This document shows, piece by piece, positions 47,773-56,463 of a DNA stretch of 64,000 nt. Under the pieces are notes generated by a model. It ran no database searches. It saw only the letters and a program-made list of their open reading frames with translations, and was not told the DNA's origin. Numbering within the stretch: the stretch's first letter is position 1; every line of letters starts with the position of its first letter. A program made the translations under genes and the position numbers. The stretch lies in the NCBI RefSeq assembly GCF_011927635.1, contig NZ_JAATJB010000001.1, positions 620,001 through 684,000 on the forward strand, written 5' to 3'. This stretch comes from Sphingomonas trueperi. GTDB taxonomy: Bacteria; Pseudomonadota; Alphaproteobacteria; Sphingomonadales; Sphingomonadaceae.

Positions 47773-48860
47773 TGACGCCGCCCCGCACAATCATCGGCAC
47801 GTTCGCCGCGGCGCCGGTGCTGCGCAAGCCTGCCTTGCGGCGTACGCTGTTGCTCGTGCTCATCGCGCTGTTCACCGTCCTGGCGCTGTTCCCGCAGCGT
47901 TACCGGGCCGCTACCAGCCTCACGCCGGCCGATCCCGCCAGCTTGGGGCTCAGCGGCACGCTGGGGCAGTTGGGTGCTGTCGGCAACGTGTTCGGCAATC
48001 AGGCGGCTGTCGAGGTCAGCCTGAAGGTCGCTCGCAGCGAATATGTCCGTTCGATCGTGTCGAAGCGGCTGAACCTCGAGCAGCGCCTGCATCGCAACGC
48101 GGTGGATACGCATCGCTGGCTCGATCGCCATGTCGACATCCGCTCTCTACGCGGTGGCATCGTCCAGTTCGAAGTGATGGATCGTGATCCCGAGTTCGCC
48201 CGCCAGCTCGTCGCCGCCTTCGGCGAAGCGGTCCGCCAGCAGCTCTCGATCATTGCCCGCGACCAGACCGCGTTCAAGCGCAAGATCCTCATCGAACTGG
48301 TCGAAAGTTCGAGCGAGCGGCTGTCCAAGGCACGGGCGGCATATGACAATTTCCGTTTGCGGACGCGCTATTCCAGCCCGCAGGCGGCCATCTATGCGGC
48401 TGGCGACCGGATTCCCGAGCTGGAAGCCATCATCCGTTCCAAGCACGTGCAGCTCGCCCAGATGCGGCAGTTCGCAACCGACGATAACATGCGCGTACGC
48501 CAGGTGCTCGCCGAAATCGAAGCCCTGCAGGGCCAGCTGGCGGCGGCGCGCTCGCTTTCGCCGGGGCAGCAAAGCTCGGTGGGCGAAGTCGTGCGCCAGT
48601 CGACCCAGGTCGACAATCTTCGGCGCGAGCTCGACCTGTCGCAGAACCTGTACGATAACTACAAGCGTTTCCTTCAGGGCACCTCGGTCGAGGACCTGAC
48701 CTCAAGCGCGAACGTACGCGTGCTCGAGCCGGCTTATGTCGACAGTGCACGCCAGGTGAATATCCTGCCGCTTTCGATCGCGATCATGCTGCTGATCCTC
48801 GGCGCTGCGATCGAGTTCTACGCCATTCGGCCGCCGCTCGGCGAAAGGAGCCTCGCGTGA
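47772..48860 (+). CDS. Wzz/KpsE-type polysaccharide co-polymerase
   Basis: The 362-aa inner-membrane protein has a TM helix near 24-41, a long periplasmic coiled-coil region (about 150-305, ERLSKARAAYDNFRL, IEALQGQLAAARSL, VDNLRRELDLSQNLYDNYKRFLQG) and a second TM near 330-352 preceded by the PxxP-like VNILPLSIAIM. There is no Walker kinase domain, so it is a stand-alone chain-length/export coupling protein. It starts in a TGATG overlap with the Wza-like gene and ends in a GTGA overlap. Confidence 0.88.
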   Translation: MTPPRTIIGTFAAAPVLRKPALRRTLLLVLIALFTVLALFPQRYRAATSLTPADPASLGLSGTLGQLGAVGNVFGNQAAVEVSLKVARSEYVRSIVSKRLNLEQRLHRNAVDTHRWLDRHVDIRSLRGGIVQFEVMDRDPEFARQLVAAFGEAVRQQLSIIARDQTAFKRKILIELVESSSERLSKARAAYDNFRLRTRYSSPQAAIYAAGDRIPELEAIIRSKHVQLAQMRQFATDDNMRVRQVLAEIEALQGQLAAARSLSPGQQSSVGEVVRQSTQVDNLRRELDLSQNLYDNYKRFLQGTSVEDLTSSANVRVLEPAYVDSARQVNILPLSIAIMLLILGAAIEFYAIRPPLGERSLA

Positions 48861-49813
48861 ATGCACCGGCAGTGGCGGTGAATCGACCGGACATCTCGGT
48901 CGTGATCCCGTGCTATAACGAGGAAGACAATGCCGCCGCGATCTGCGCGGCGACGACGGCGGAGCTCGAACGGCTGGACGTCAGCTACGAGATCATCTTC
49001 ATCGACAATGACTCGACCGATCGCACGGTGGAAATCCTGCGCGGACTCTGCCGGGAAAACCCAAACGTCCGGTTGATCGTGAACAGCCGCAACTATGGCC
49101 AGATGCGATCGCCGACGCACGGCATCTACCAGGCGCGCGGACGGGCGGTGATCGGCATGTGCGCGGATTTCCAGGATCCGCCGACGCTGATCCCCTATTT
49201 CGTCGAACGCTGGCGCGCCGGCGTGGACATCGTACTGGGTGTTCGCGAAACCGAGAAGACCGGGCCGGTGCTAACCGTGATGCGGCGGCTTTCCTATTGG
49301 CTCGCCCGTAATTTCGGCGATTATCCGGTGGTGCCCAACGCCACCGGCTTCGGACTCTACACTGCACGGGTCGTGGACGCGACCCGCCGACTGGCCGAGC
49401 CGGAGCCTTTCTTCCGGGCGATGCTGGTCGAAACCGGCTACCGCCTGGAGACGATCAGCTACCCGCGCGCGCCGCGCGCCGCGGGCAAATCCAAGAACAA
49501 CTTCTTCGCGCTGTTCGATTTCGCGATGTCGGCGCTGGCCAGCTCGTCGAAGAAGCTGTTGCGCATGCCGCTCTATATCGGCGCGCTTGGCGCGGTGCTC
49601 ACGCTGGTGATGCTCATCGGCGGCGTGGTCGCCTTCTTTCTCGGCAAGCCGATCGCGGGCTGGTTCATCGCATCCGTCGTGCAGGCGGAGTTCGCGATGC
49701 TGTTCGGGTTCATCGGCCTGCTCGGGGACAATGTTCGGATCATCTCGGAACGTACCCGCCGGACGCCGCTGGTGCTTGAGCGCGAGCGGGTGAACTTCCC
49801 GCCGGATTATTGA
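48857..49813 (+). CDS. Polyprenyl-phosphate glycosyltransferase, GT2 (GtrB/DPM1-like)
   Basis: The 318-aa protein has a cytoplasmic GT-A domain (VVIPCYNEEDNAA at 15-27, FIDNDSTDRT, GMCADFQDPP with the metal-binding Asp region) and two C-terminal TM helices (about 240-262 and 275-298). GtrB-type enzymes load one sugar onto undecaprenyl phosphate. It is directly followed by gtrA, the usual partner. The start is GTG within the previous stop. Confidence 0.92.
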   Translation: MNAPAVAVNRPDISVVIPCYNEEDNAAAICAATTAELERLDVSYEIIFIDNDSTDRTVEILRGLCRENPNVRLIVNSRNYGQMRSPTHGIYQARGRAVIGMCADFQDPPTLIPYFVERWRAGVDIVLGVRETEKTGPVLTVMRRLSYWLARNFGDYPVVPNATGFGLYTARVVDATRRLAEPEPFFRAMLVETGYRLETISYPRAPRAAGKSKNNFFALFDFAMSALASSSKKLLRMPLYIGALGAVLTLVMLIGGVVAFFLGKPIAGWFIASVVQAEFAMLFGFIGLLGDNVRIISERTRRTPLVLERERVNFPPDY

Positions 49814-49815
49814 GC

Positions 49816-50199
49816 ATGGCCATTCCGCGCGCACGCCTGCTGGAGCTCTGGCGCTATTATCAGATGGGCGTGCTCAACACCGCCTTCGGACTGGGCACCT
49901 ATGCGCTGTTGGTTTGGTTGGGCATGAACATGTTCGCCGCCCAGCTTACGGCGCATCTGCTGGGCATGGCCTTCAATTACTTTTCCTACAGCCGGCATGT
50001 GTTCCGCGACGCCGACCCCGCCAAGCTACGTTTCGTGCTCTCGTACGGCGCGAACTATCTGTTGGGCCTGGTTACCTTGGCCGGCGTATCGCGGGTCGTC
50101 GGATCGCCGTATCTCGCCGGTTTCATCTCGGCATTCCTCGTATCGGTCGTCAATTACTTCGCCCTGAAACGCCTCGTGTTTCGAGCGAAGCCGGCATGA
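49816..50199 (+). CDS. GtrA-like flippase
   Basis: The 127-aa protein has four transmembrane helices: about 16-36 (YYQMGVLNTAFGLGTYALLV), 42-60, 75-95 and 100-118 (FISAFLVSVVNYFALKRLVF), the GtrA pattern. GtrA-type proteins are thought to flip the sugar-lipid made by GtrB. With the GT2 upstream and membrane glycosyltransferases downstream it makes a side-branch glycosylation module. Confidence 0.9.
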   Translation: MAIPRARLLELWRYYQMGVLNTAFGLGTYALLVWLGMNMFAAQLTAHLLGMAFNYFSYSRHVFRDADPAKLRFVLSYGANYLLGLVTLAGVSRVVGSPYLAGFISAFLVSVVNYFALKRLVFRAKPA

Positions 50200-51578
50200 G
50201 TGGCGCGCCCAAGCAAGGCCGGCGGTGGCTTTGGCTCGAATATGCCATGGGTGCCGGGGTGTTGCTGCTGATCGGCCGGGCGATGGCGGTCCTCTATTTC
50301 GAAGGATATCTGCCGCAGCCCTTCTTCTACGAACCGGCCGACACCTTCATGGACTGGTTCAATACCGCCTATTGGGCGCGCGATACCGGCACCTACGACA
50401 GCTGGTTGACCATCTACCCCCCGCTATCCTTCGTGGTGCTGCGATTTCTCGGCAAGTCGAGCTGCTATGCGGGTGCCGAAGGGCAGGTGGTGCGCGACTG
50501 CGACTGGATCGGCCTGATCGCGATCCATGCGATCTTCGTGCTGAACATCGTGCTGGTCGCGCTGACCTATAAGAAGATCGACCGGCGAACTGCGATCCCG
50601 CGCGCGATCGCGCTTTCCAGCGGGATGCCGATGCTGTTCGCGTTGGAGCGCGGCAACATCCTGTTGCTCTGCTTCACCGCCACGCTGCTCGGCTTCGGCC
50701 CGCTCATCCGCTCGGCGCGAATCCGTTGGATTTTCGCGGGCATCGCGGTCAACTTCAAGATCTATCTCATAGCGGCGATCGTCGCGCAGTTGCTGCGTCG
50801 CCGTTGGCTATGGTGCGAAGGCGCGCTGATCGCCACCGTGACGGTCTACTTGTTGAGCTTCGGCATTCTCGGTGTCGGGACGCCGTACGAGATCATCCGC
50901 AACATCACGGAATTCTCGTCCGGCTTCATTGCCGCACAGGTGCTCGACGTCTGGTATTCGGTCACCTACGGCCCGCTCATTTCGCTGCTCCAGGGCGTGT
51001 CCTTCCCGGTGACCAGCGTCATCGGCTCGCGCACTGCCGAGATCGGCCTGACCGTACTTCCCGCCTGGGTGCATATCGGCCAGGCCTCGATCTTGATCGC
51101 TGCGGCCGCCACATGGCTGCGGCCCGAGGTCGTGCCGGCGTATCGCACGGCCTTTTTCGGCACGGCCCTGGCGCTGATGACCTCGGAAGCCGGCGGCTAC
51201 ACCCAGACGATGATCATGCTGTTCGTCTTCATGGAACCCTGGCGCGGTGTCGGTCGTCCGCTCGCGATCATGATCTGCTACATTCTGTGCCTGCCCGCCG
51301 ACATCATCATCGGCTATATCCCGCCCCTCGTCCGGGACAGCTATTTGGCGGGGCGGCAGGTGGAGGTGCATCTCGGCGTCGCGCTGGGCATGTTCCTGCG
51401 CCCGGGTTTGCTGATCCTGGTCAGCATCAGCCTCTCGGCCGTGACCATTCATGACGTCTGGCGCGACATTCGCCTGCAGGGCTGGCGGAACCGCTGGCGC
51501 TACCGACGCGACCTGCCGCTGCTTCCTGGGGTGCTCCGGCCGGAACGTCCCTATCCCGAGCGGTCGACACAATCGTGA
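50196..51578 (+). CDS. Membrane glycosyltransferase of the GT87/DUF2029 type
   Basis: The 460-aa protein is highly hydrophobic, with about ten TM segments. An acidic loop after the first TM (EPADTFMDWFNTAYWARDTGTYDSW) contains the Asp residues expected of GT-C enzymes that use polyprenyl-phosphate sugars, and IYPPLSFVVLRF plus FALERGNILLLCF are GT87-like features. The C-terminus is a basic cytoplasmic tail. It likely transfers a GtrB/GtrA-supplied sugar on the periplasmic face. ATGA overlap with gtrA. Confidence 0.78.
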   Translation: MSGAPKQGRRWLWLEYAMGAGVLLLIGRAMAVLYFEGYLPQPFFYEPADTFMDWFNTAYWARDTGTYDSWLTIYPPLSFVVLRFLGKSSCYAGAEGQVVRDCDWIGLIAIHAIFVLNIVLVALTYKKIDRRTAIPRAIALSSGMPMLFALERGNILLLCFTATLLGFGPLIRSARIRWIFAGIAVNFKIYLIAAIVAQLLRRRWLWCEGALIATVTVYLLSFGILGVGTPYEIIRNITEFSSGFIAAQVLDVWYSVTYGPLISLLQGVSFPVTSVIGSRTAEIGLTVLPAWVHIGQASILIAAAATWLRPEVVPAYRTAFFGTALALMTSEAGGYTQTMIMLFVFMEPWRGVGRPLAIMICYILCLPADIIIGYIPPLVRDSYLAGRQVEVHLGVALGMFLRPGLLILVSISLSAVTIHDVWRDIRLQGWRNRWRYRRDLPLLPGVLRPERPYPERSTQS

Positions 51579-53236
51579 GGAAAGGCCTTTCCCGCCGACG
51601 CGTGCTTCCTTTGCCCATGTTGGCGCTCGGCGGCCTCGTCGCCGCAGAGCCGGCCGCAGCGGGCGCTGCGAATCCACCGTCGGCGACCCGCATCCTTCCC
51701 GCCGGAGTCCACCGCGTCGTCGCCGACCAGACGATCGACGGCGACCTCCAGCTTCAGCCGGGTGCGGTGCTCGACATCGCTGCCGGCGCGACGCTGCGCG
51801 TGCTGGGGGAATTCGCCGCGCCGGTCGCGCGGGTGTTCACGGGCGGCGGGCGCGTCGACCTGAACCAGAGCCGGACGCCGCATGCGCATCCCGAATGGTG
51901 GGGGGCAGCGCCCGGCAACGGCGCGGTCGACAGCCTGCCCGCGCTCGCCGCGTGCCTTGCGGCGCATCCGGTCCTGCACCTGCTCGCCGCCGATTATTTC
52001 CTGTCCGACACCTGGGTGATCGAGCGGCCGTTCGTGCGCGTGTCGGGCGCGGGATTCCGCGGGACCGTGGCGGGGGCCGGCACCCGGCTGGTGATGACCA
52101 ACGGCACGGCCGACGTGCTGCGTGTCGGACCCGCCAGGCGCCCGCGCATGGTCAACGACTATCCGCAGAACATCGTGGTGACGGGCATCGCGCTCTGCCG
52201 CTCGGCGCCGGTGGCCGGCAATCCCGCGAACCCGCCCGCCGGGATGCGGGCGCAGTTCCTGCTGTTCGCGCGCTTCGAGGAAATCAGCGCCGCCGAGCAC
52301 GGCATCGGCTTCGTCGCCCGCGGGCTGGTACGGTCGCAGATGAGCAACTGCGTCGCGTTCCGCTCGATCCCTGGCACGCAGCGCGGCGCGCCGTGGCGCG
52401 GCTTCTTCCTCGACGGCACGCAGGCGATCGGGCTGGCGGGCGGCAATGCCTCGCTGTTCCTCACCGATTGCAACGCCACCATCGGCGGCGATCCGGCGCT
52501 GGGCGACAATGTCGGGCTGCTGCTCGAAGGCGCCTTCGCCGACAGCTTCATCACCAATTTCGAGACAGCGGGCCCAGCGACCGGCATCCGTGTCGACGGC
52601 CGGACCGCGGAGATCGGCGGGCGCGCCCGCGACGGCCACGTCAATCTGCACCTGCACATGCCCGTCATCGACCAGTGCGGCGCGATCGGCATCGACATCC
52701 GTGATACCAGTCCGCAGGCGCTGATCGACATCAGCGATCCCTATGTCGCCGCCGCGCCCTCGGCCCAGGCAGCGATCCAGTGCGTCGCGCAACGGGGGGC
52801 GATCAGCATTCAGGGCGGGCAACTGGTCGGCGGCACCAACAGCCGCAGCGGCGGCCATGCGGCGGGCCTGCTCGCCCGTGACAGTGCAGGCGTGCAGGTG
52901 AACGGCCTGAAGATCCTGGAGCATGTCGCGCCCGTGGTGCTCGATCGCTGCCAGGGTTTTGCGGTGCAGGCGTGGGTAGGTGCGTCGCGCGACATGCGGG
53001 CGCCCGCCGCCTCGCTGCGCCAGTGCGGCCGCGGATCGGTGGCGCTGCTGCTGGGCTACGGACGGCCTGCCTATTCGGCGGGGGTGGAGCTCGATACGGA
53101 AAGCCGCCGCATCCGCATCGACGCCAGCGGCCTCGACGATGCCGCGCTTCTCGGCGGGGCCGACAGCCGGGTGCGGATCGGCAACCGCCCGGCCGCGCAG
53201 GCGCGCACCGCCGACATCGTGATCGAGGGCGCGTGA
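51575..53236 (+). CDS. Tat-exported right-handed beta-helix protein of the EPS locus
   Basis: The 553-aa product starts with GTG inside the preceding stop and carries a Tat signal (LSRRRVLPLPMLALGG, cleavage after AAAGA region). Its body has repeated short strands ending in Gly/Asn turns (IVVTGIALCRS, GIGFVARGLVRSQMSNC, NVGLLLEGAFADSFITNFE, ISIQGGQLVGG, VQVNGLKILEH), typical of parallel beta-helix pectate-lyase-like proteins. Location inside an EPS operon suggests polysaccharide cleavage, epimerisation or binding. No catalytic residues can be assigned, so the function is open. Confidence 0.75.
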   Translation: MRKGLSRRRVLPLPMLALGGLVAAEPAAAGAANPPSATRILPAGVHRVVADQTIDGDLQLQPGAVLDIAAGATLRVLGEFAAPVARVFTGGGRVDLNQSRTPHAHPEWWGAAPGNGAVDSLPALAACLAAHPVLHLLAADYFLSDTWVIERPFVRVSGAGFRGTVAGAGTRLVMTNGTADVLRVGPARRPRMVNDYPQNIVVTGIALCRSAPVAGNPANPPAGMRAQFLLFARFEEISAAEHGIGFVARGLVRSQMSNCVAFRSIPGTQRGAPWRGFFLDGTQAIGLAGGNASLFLTDCNATIGGDPALGDNVGLLLEGAFADSFITNFETAGPATGIRVDGRTAEIGGRARDGHVNLHLHMPVIDQCGAIGIDIRDTSPQALIDISDPYVAAAPSAQAAIQCVAQRGAISIQGGQLVGGTNSRSGGHAAGLLARDSAGVQVNGLKILEHVAPVVLDRCQGFAVQAWVGASRDMRAPAASLRQCGRGSVALLLGYGRPAYSAGVELDTESRRIRIDASGLDDAALLGGADSRVRIGNRPAAQARTADIVIEGA

Positions 53237-54870
53237 GCGCACCTTGGGGTTGGAAGCCGGGCTGGACGCTGACGCTCCTGTTGGTCGTCGCACTCTGGCT
53301 GCGGTTGTCTTCGATCGGGTTCGGCTTGCCCGCGCTCAACGACCCTGACGAACTGATGTTCGAGCTGGGGGCGATCCGTATGCTGCGCGGGCACACGCTC
53401 AATCCCGGCTGGTTCGGCCACCCGGCGACGACGACGATGTACGTGCTCGCGGTAGTGAACGTGCTGGTGTTCCTCGGCGGTTGGCTCTGCGGCCGCTTCG
53501 CCTCGGTCGAGGCGTTCGGCACTGCAGTCTATGGCGATCCGAGCTGGATCATCCTGCCGGGACGGCTGGCGATGACGGTCTTTGCGATCGGCACGATCGT
53601 GCTGACCTATCGCCTCGCCAAGAGGCTGGCCGGCACGGAGGTCGGTTTGCTCAGCGCCGCCATCCTGGTGCTCAGCCCGGTGCACATCACCTATTCGCAG
53701 ATCATCCGATCGGACATGATGGCGTGCTTCTTCATGCTGATGGCAATGCTCGCGGCCTTGAACATTGCGGAGCGCGGGCGATGGCGCGACCATGTGCTGG
53801 CGGCGTTCTGGCTTGGCTGCGCCATCATCACCAAATGGCCGTTCGCGCTGAGCTTTCTCGCCATCGCCGGCGGGATCTGGCTGTATCGCCGTTCGGGCGC
53901 CATTTCCACGCGCGCGAGCCTGGTGCGGCTGGTCGCCACTGGGCTGCTCGGACTCTGCTTCTGCGCGCTGCTCTCGCCCTATCTGGTGCTCGACCATGCC
54001 ACGGTGGTGCGCAACCTCACGGGCGAGAGCCAGGTGCGGCACCTGGGGTCCACCGGCGGTCCGCTCTGGTTCAACGCGGGCTGGTATCTGACGGGCCCGC
54101 TCCGTACGGGATTGAGTGTTGTCGGGCTGCTGCTGTTGCTTCCCGGCATCGCGGCGGCGGTGCGCCGGCCGCCGATTGCCATGCTGATACTGCCGCTGCT
54201 GTGCAGCTTCTTCGTCGTGCTGTGCGCGCAGACCATGGTATGGGAGCGCTGGGCGATGCCCGTTCTGCCGCTGTGTGCGATCCTCATCGCGTTCGGATTG
54301 TGCAGCCTTGCCGCCTGGGTCGGTCCGCGTTGGCGGGTTGCGGTGGGCGTGGTTGCCGCCGGCGCCGTCGCGGTGCCGCTTTTCCTGACGTCGTTGGCGC
54401 AGGCGCGCGAGCGAATGCACGACACGCGGCAACAGGCGTCGGCTTGGGCGGTCGCGCACATTCCGGCAGGCAGCACGGTACTGGTCGAGCATTTCGCCTT
54501 CGATCTGCTGCCGCAGCCCTGGCACTTCCTGTTCCCGATGGCGGAGGCAGGCTGCGTCGACGCGGCGGCGAAACTCCGCGGCAAGATCGGCTACGGACCG
54601 ATCGACCAGGCACGGGGTGCGCGCGCCAATGTCGATTACGGCACCGTTGCTCCGGGCAAGCGCGACACGTGCCGCGCTGATTTCGCGATCCTGACCCAAT
54701 ATGAGCGTTACAAAGCCGAACGTAGCGCGTTTCCAGAGGAATATGCCGCCTATCGCGACTATGTTGCACGGGGTCACGTCGTGACGCGCTTCGTTCCGCG
54801 CCCGGGCGAGATCGGCGGGCGGATCGTGACGATCGTGGACTTTCACGGGCCCCAGCCGCCGCCGCGCTGA
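53233..54870 (+). CDS. GT39/ArnT-type membrane glycosyltransferase
   Basis: The 545-aa protein has about eleven TM helices followed by a periplasmic C-terminal domain. The acidic motif after the first TM, FGLPALNDPDELMFELGAIRML, supplies the Asp-Glu pair of PMT/ArnT-like GT-C enzymes; LSPVHITYSQIIRSDMMACFF and YLVLDHATVVRNL are further family regions. It would transfer a polyprenyl-linked sugar to a glycan or protein. It is the last gene of the operon, starting by GTGA overlap and ending 51 bp before a strong terminator. Confidence 0.85.
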   Translation: MSAPWGWKPGWTLTLLLVVALWLRLSSIGFGLPALNDPDELMFELGAIRMLRGHTLNPGWFGHPATTTMYVLAVVNVLVFLGGWLCGRFASVEAFGTAVYGDPSWIILPGRLAMTVFAIGTIVLTYRLAKRLAGTEVGLLSAAILVLSPVHITYSQIIRSDMMACFFMLMAMLAALNIAERGRWRDHVLAAFWLGCAIITKWPFALSFLAIAGGIWLYRRSGAISTRASLVRLVATGLLGLCFCALLSPYLVLDHATVVRNLTGESQVRHLGSTGGPLWFNAGWYLTGPLRTGLSVVGLLLLLPGIAAAVRRPPIAMLILPLLCSFFVVLCAQTMVWERWAMPVLPLCAILIAFGLCSLAAWVGPRWRVAVGVVAAGAVAVPLFLTSLAQARERMHDTRQQASAWAVAHIPAGSTVLVEHFAFDLLPQPWHFLFPMAEAGCVDAAAKLRGKIGYGPIDQARGARANVDYGTVAPGKRDTCRADFAILTQYERYKAERSAFPEEYAAYRDYVARGHVVTRFVPRPGEIGGRIVTIVDFHGPQPPPR

Positions 54871-54921
54871 GCTTGGCGGCCGCACCTTGGTGAGATCCAC
54901 CCTGTCCGCGATGGACAAGGA

Positions 54922-54957
54922 AAAGGCCGCAACCTCGCGTCGGAGGTTGCGGCCTTT
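54922..54957. terminator. Perfect bidirectional intrinsic terminator
   Basis: AAAGGCCGCAACCTC and GAGGTTGCGGCCTTT form a flawless 15-bp stem with a GCGTCG loop. A T-rich flank is present on each strand (TTTCTT to the right, TTTTCC on the minus strand), as expected between the EPS operon and the convergent aldolase gene. Confidence 0.92.
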
Positions 54958-54999
54958 CTTGTAGCTCCGGCCCACCGTTGCCGGCGGGCAGGGCCGGTA

Positions 55000-55803
55000 T
55001 CAGGCGGCGGCGGCGGTGTCCGCGTTAACCGCGATGCGGCGCTCCATCATTTCGATGCGCGCAGCGTCTTCTGCCGCGATCTTGGTGTAATAGTCGCGCT
55101 TGTTCTTGAGCCAGAGCAGCTCGAACTCGACCGCATTCGCGATGCCTTCGGCGAGCGACTTGCTGGTCGCGGCTTCACCGTCGAAGATCACCTTGCGGGT
55201 CTCGAACCGGTCGAGGCGAACCGCGCGGAACTCGCGCAGTGCGTCGATCGCGTCCATCGACACCGAACCGCCGACGACCAGCTCCAGATCGTTGTTGACG
55301 CATGCCTGGGCGACCTGCAGCACCGCCTCGGTGATGCTCTGCTCGTTCACCGCGGTGCGGGCCATGCCGCGCGACAGGGTGAAGTCAACCCGGCCGAACA
55401 CGATGCCGTCGACATTGCCCTTCGCCAGCGGCACGATGTCGTCGAGATTGTCGAGCGTGGTCTGGGTTTCCAGGTTGAACAGGAACTCGGTACGCTCCTC
55501 GTTCGGGCCGTGGGTCTTGTTCTTCGCATCGATGAACTTCGACAGCGCGTAGCGCGTCTCGACCATCGGTGCGATGACATAGTCGATGCCGTAGATCTTG
55601 GTCGAGAGCAGATCGGAAACCGCTTCGCAACCACCGATCTTCAGCGCGACCTTGAGGTCCGCGCGCTGCGCCAGTTCGAGGAGCCGGAGGAACTCGTCCG
55701 GCCGCGTGCCCTCCGCTTCGAACTCTGCCTTCACGGCAACGACACCGTAATGGTCGCGCCCCTTCTTGAGGCAATCAAGCATCTTACGCTCATTCGGAGT
55801 CAC
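55000..55803 (-). CDS. HpcH/HpaI-type aldolase/citrate lyase family protein
   Basis: The 267-aa cytoplasmic protein has the HpcH/HpaI TIM-barrel pattern: VAVKAEFEAEGTRPDEFLRL, VALKIGGCEAVSD, YVIAPMVETRYALSKF, FLFNLETQTTLDN, VDGIVFGRVDFTLSRG. Such class II aldolases make or split 2-keto-3-deoxy acids with a divalent metal. It starts with GTG behind AAAGGA. Position opposite the EPS operon hints at sugar-acid precursor supply, but catabolic roles are equally possible. Confidence 0.82.
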   Translation of the reverse strand: MTPNERKMLDCLKKGRDHYGVVAVKAEFEAEGTRPDEFLRLLELAQRADLKVALKIGGCEAVSDLLSTKIYGIDYVIAPMVETRYALSKFIDAKNKTHGPNEERTEFLFNLETQTTLDNLDDIVPLAKGNVDGIVFGRVDFTLSRGMARTAVNEQSITEAVLQVAQACVNNDLELVVGGSVSMDAIDALREFRAVRLDRFETRKVIFDGEAATSKSLAEGIANAVEFELLWLKNKRDYYTKIAAEDAARIEMMERRIAVNADTAAAA

Positions 55804-56463
55804 AAGGATTTTCCTTTAGCAGTCAACAAACGAAAGCCGGGGCGAACCCGGGGGTATCGGATCGATCGTGGTGGAACATGGTTAACAAACCCCCTAGCCG
55901 CGCTTCGCACGCACCGACCAGGCCGTGCCCTGCGGCCGATCAACCCAAACCCAAATGCCGTTGCACGTGCTGTGGCTTCACATTGCAACATTATTTGGCG
56001 ATATTCGTTGGACCCCGTTTCGCCGTTGGTCAATGCAGAAAACAGCGGGCGCTTTCGAATTTGCGGCAATCGGTGGCGGTACCGGAGTAGTTCTCGCGGC
56101 GCGGCACGGTTCCGTTTCGCTCGTGCATCACGTCCACCTGTCCGTCATCGGCGCGACGGAGAAGATGCCGCAATGTGGCATAGTTACAATGGCAATAAAG
56201 GCCGGCGCGTCCGTCATCTGTTGCTGCCCCCGTCGACCATGTGCCGCTACGGCAAGGACCTGCCGTAGAAGAGTTGGCGGCGCTTCATGCTCGCCTCATG
56301 CGGGTTTCGTGAGGATCCCCGATATCGACGATCCCGACCTACGCGAACTTGCGATGGAGAAGCTGGCGGCGCTGACCCTGGCGGCGGCCTGCACCCGCAT
56401 TGACAAACCGCCCCGCACATGTGCCTATTGGATCCAATAGCGTGCTCGACACGAGGAGAGGAA
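55804..56463. other. 660-bp intergenic region without a recognised gene
   Basis: Composition is less GC-rich than the genes. A frame from 55925 to 56440 is open on the plus strand but shows no family features and lacks a convincing ribosome site. The left part must carry the aldolase promoter; the right end carries the vanA operator and an ACGAGGAGAGG ribosome site. A GCACATGTGC palindrome (56415-56424) abuts the VanR-type site. Confidence 0.45.
56425..56440. promoter_or_regulatory. VanR-type operator upstream of vanA
   Basis: CTATTGGATCCAATAG is a perfect 16-bp palindrome 23 bp before the vanA ATG. Its ATTGGATCCAAT core is the same as the operator of the Caulobacter vanillate repressor VanR as I know it. 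A GntR/FCD regulator of matching type follows vanA. Only one operator copy is seen here, compared with paired copies in Caulobacter. Confidence 0.85.

Noticed and set aside
55925..56440. A 171-codon plus-strand frame between the aldolase and vanA
   Set aside because: No convincing ribosome site, no family pattern, Cys/Arg-rich shadow-like composition, and it runs through the vanA operator.
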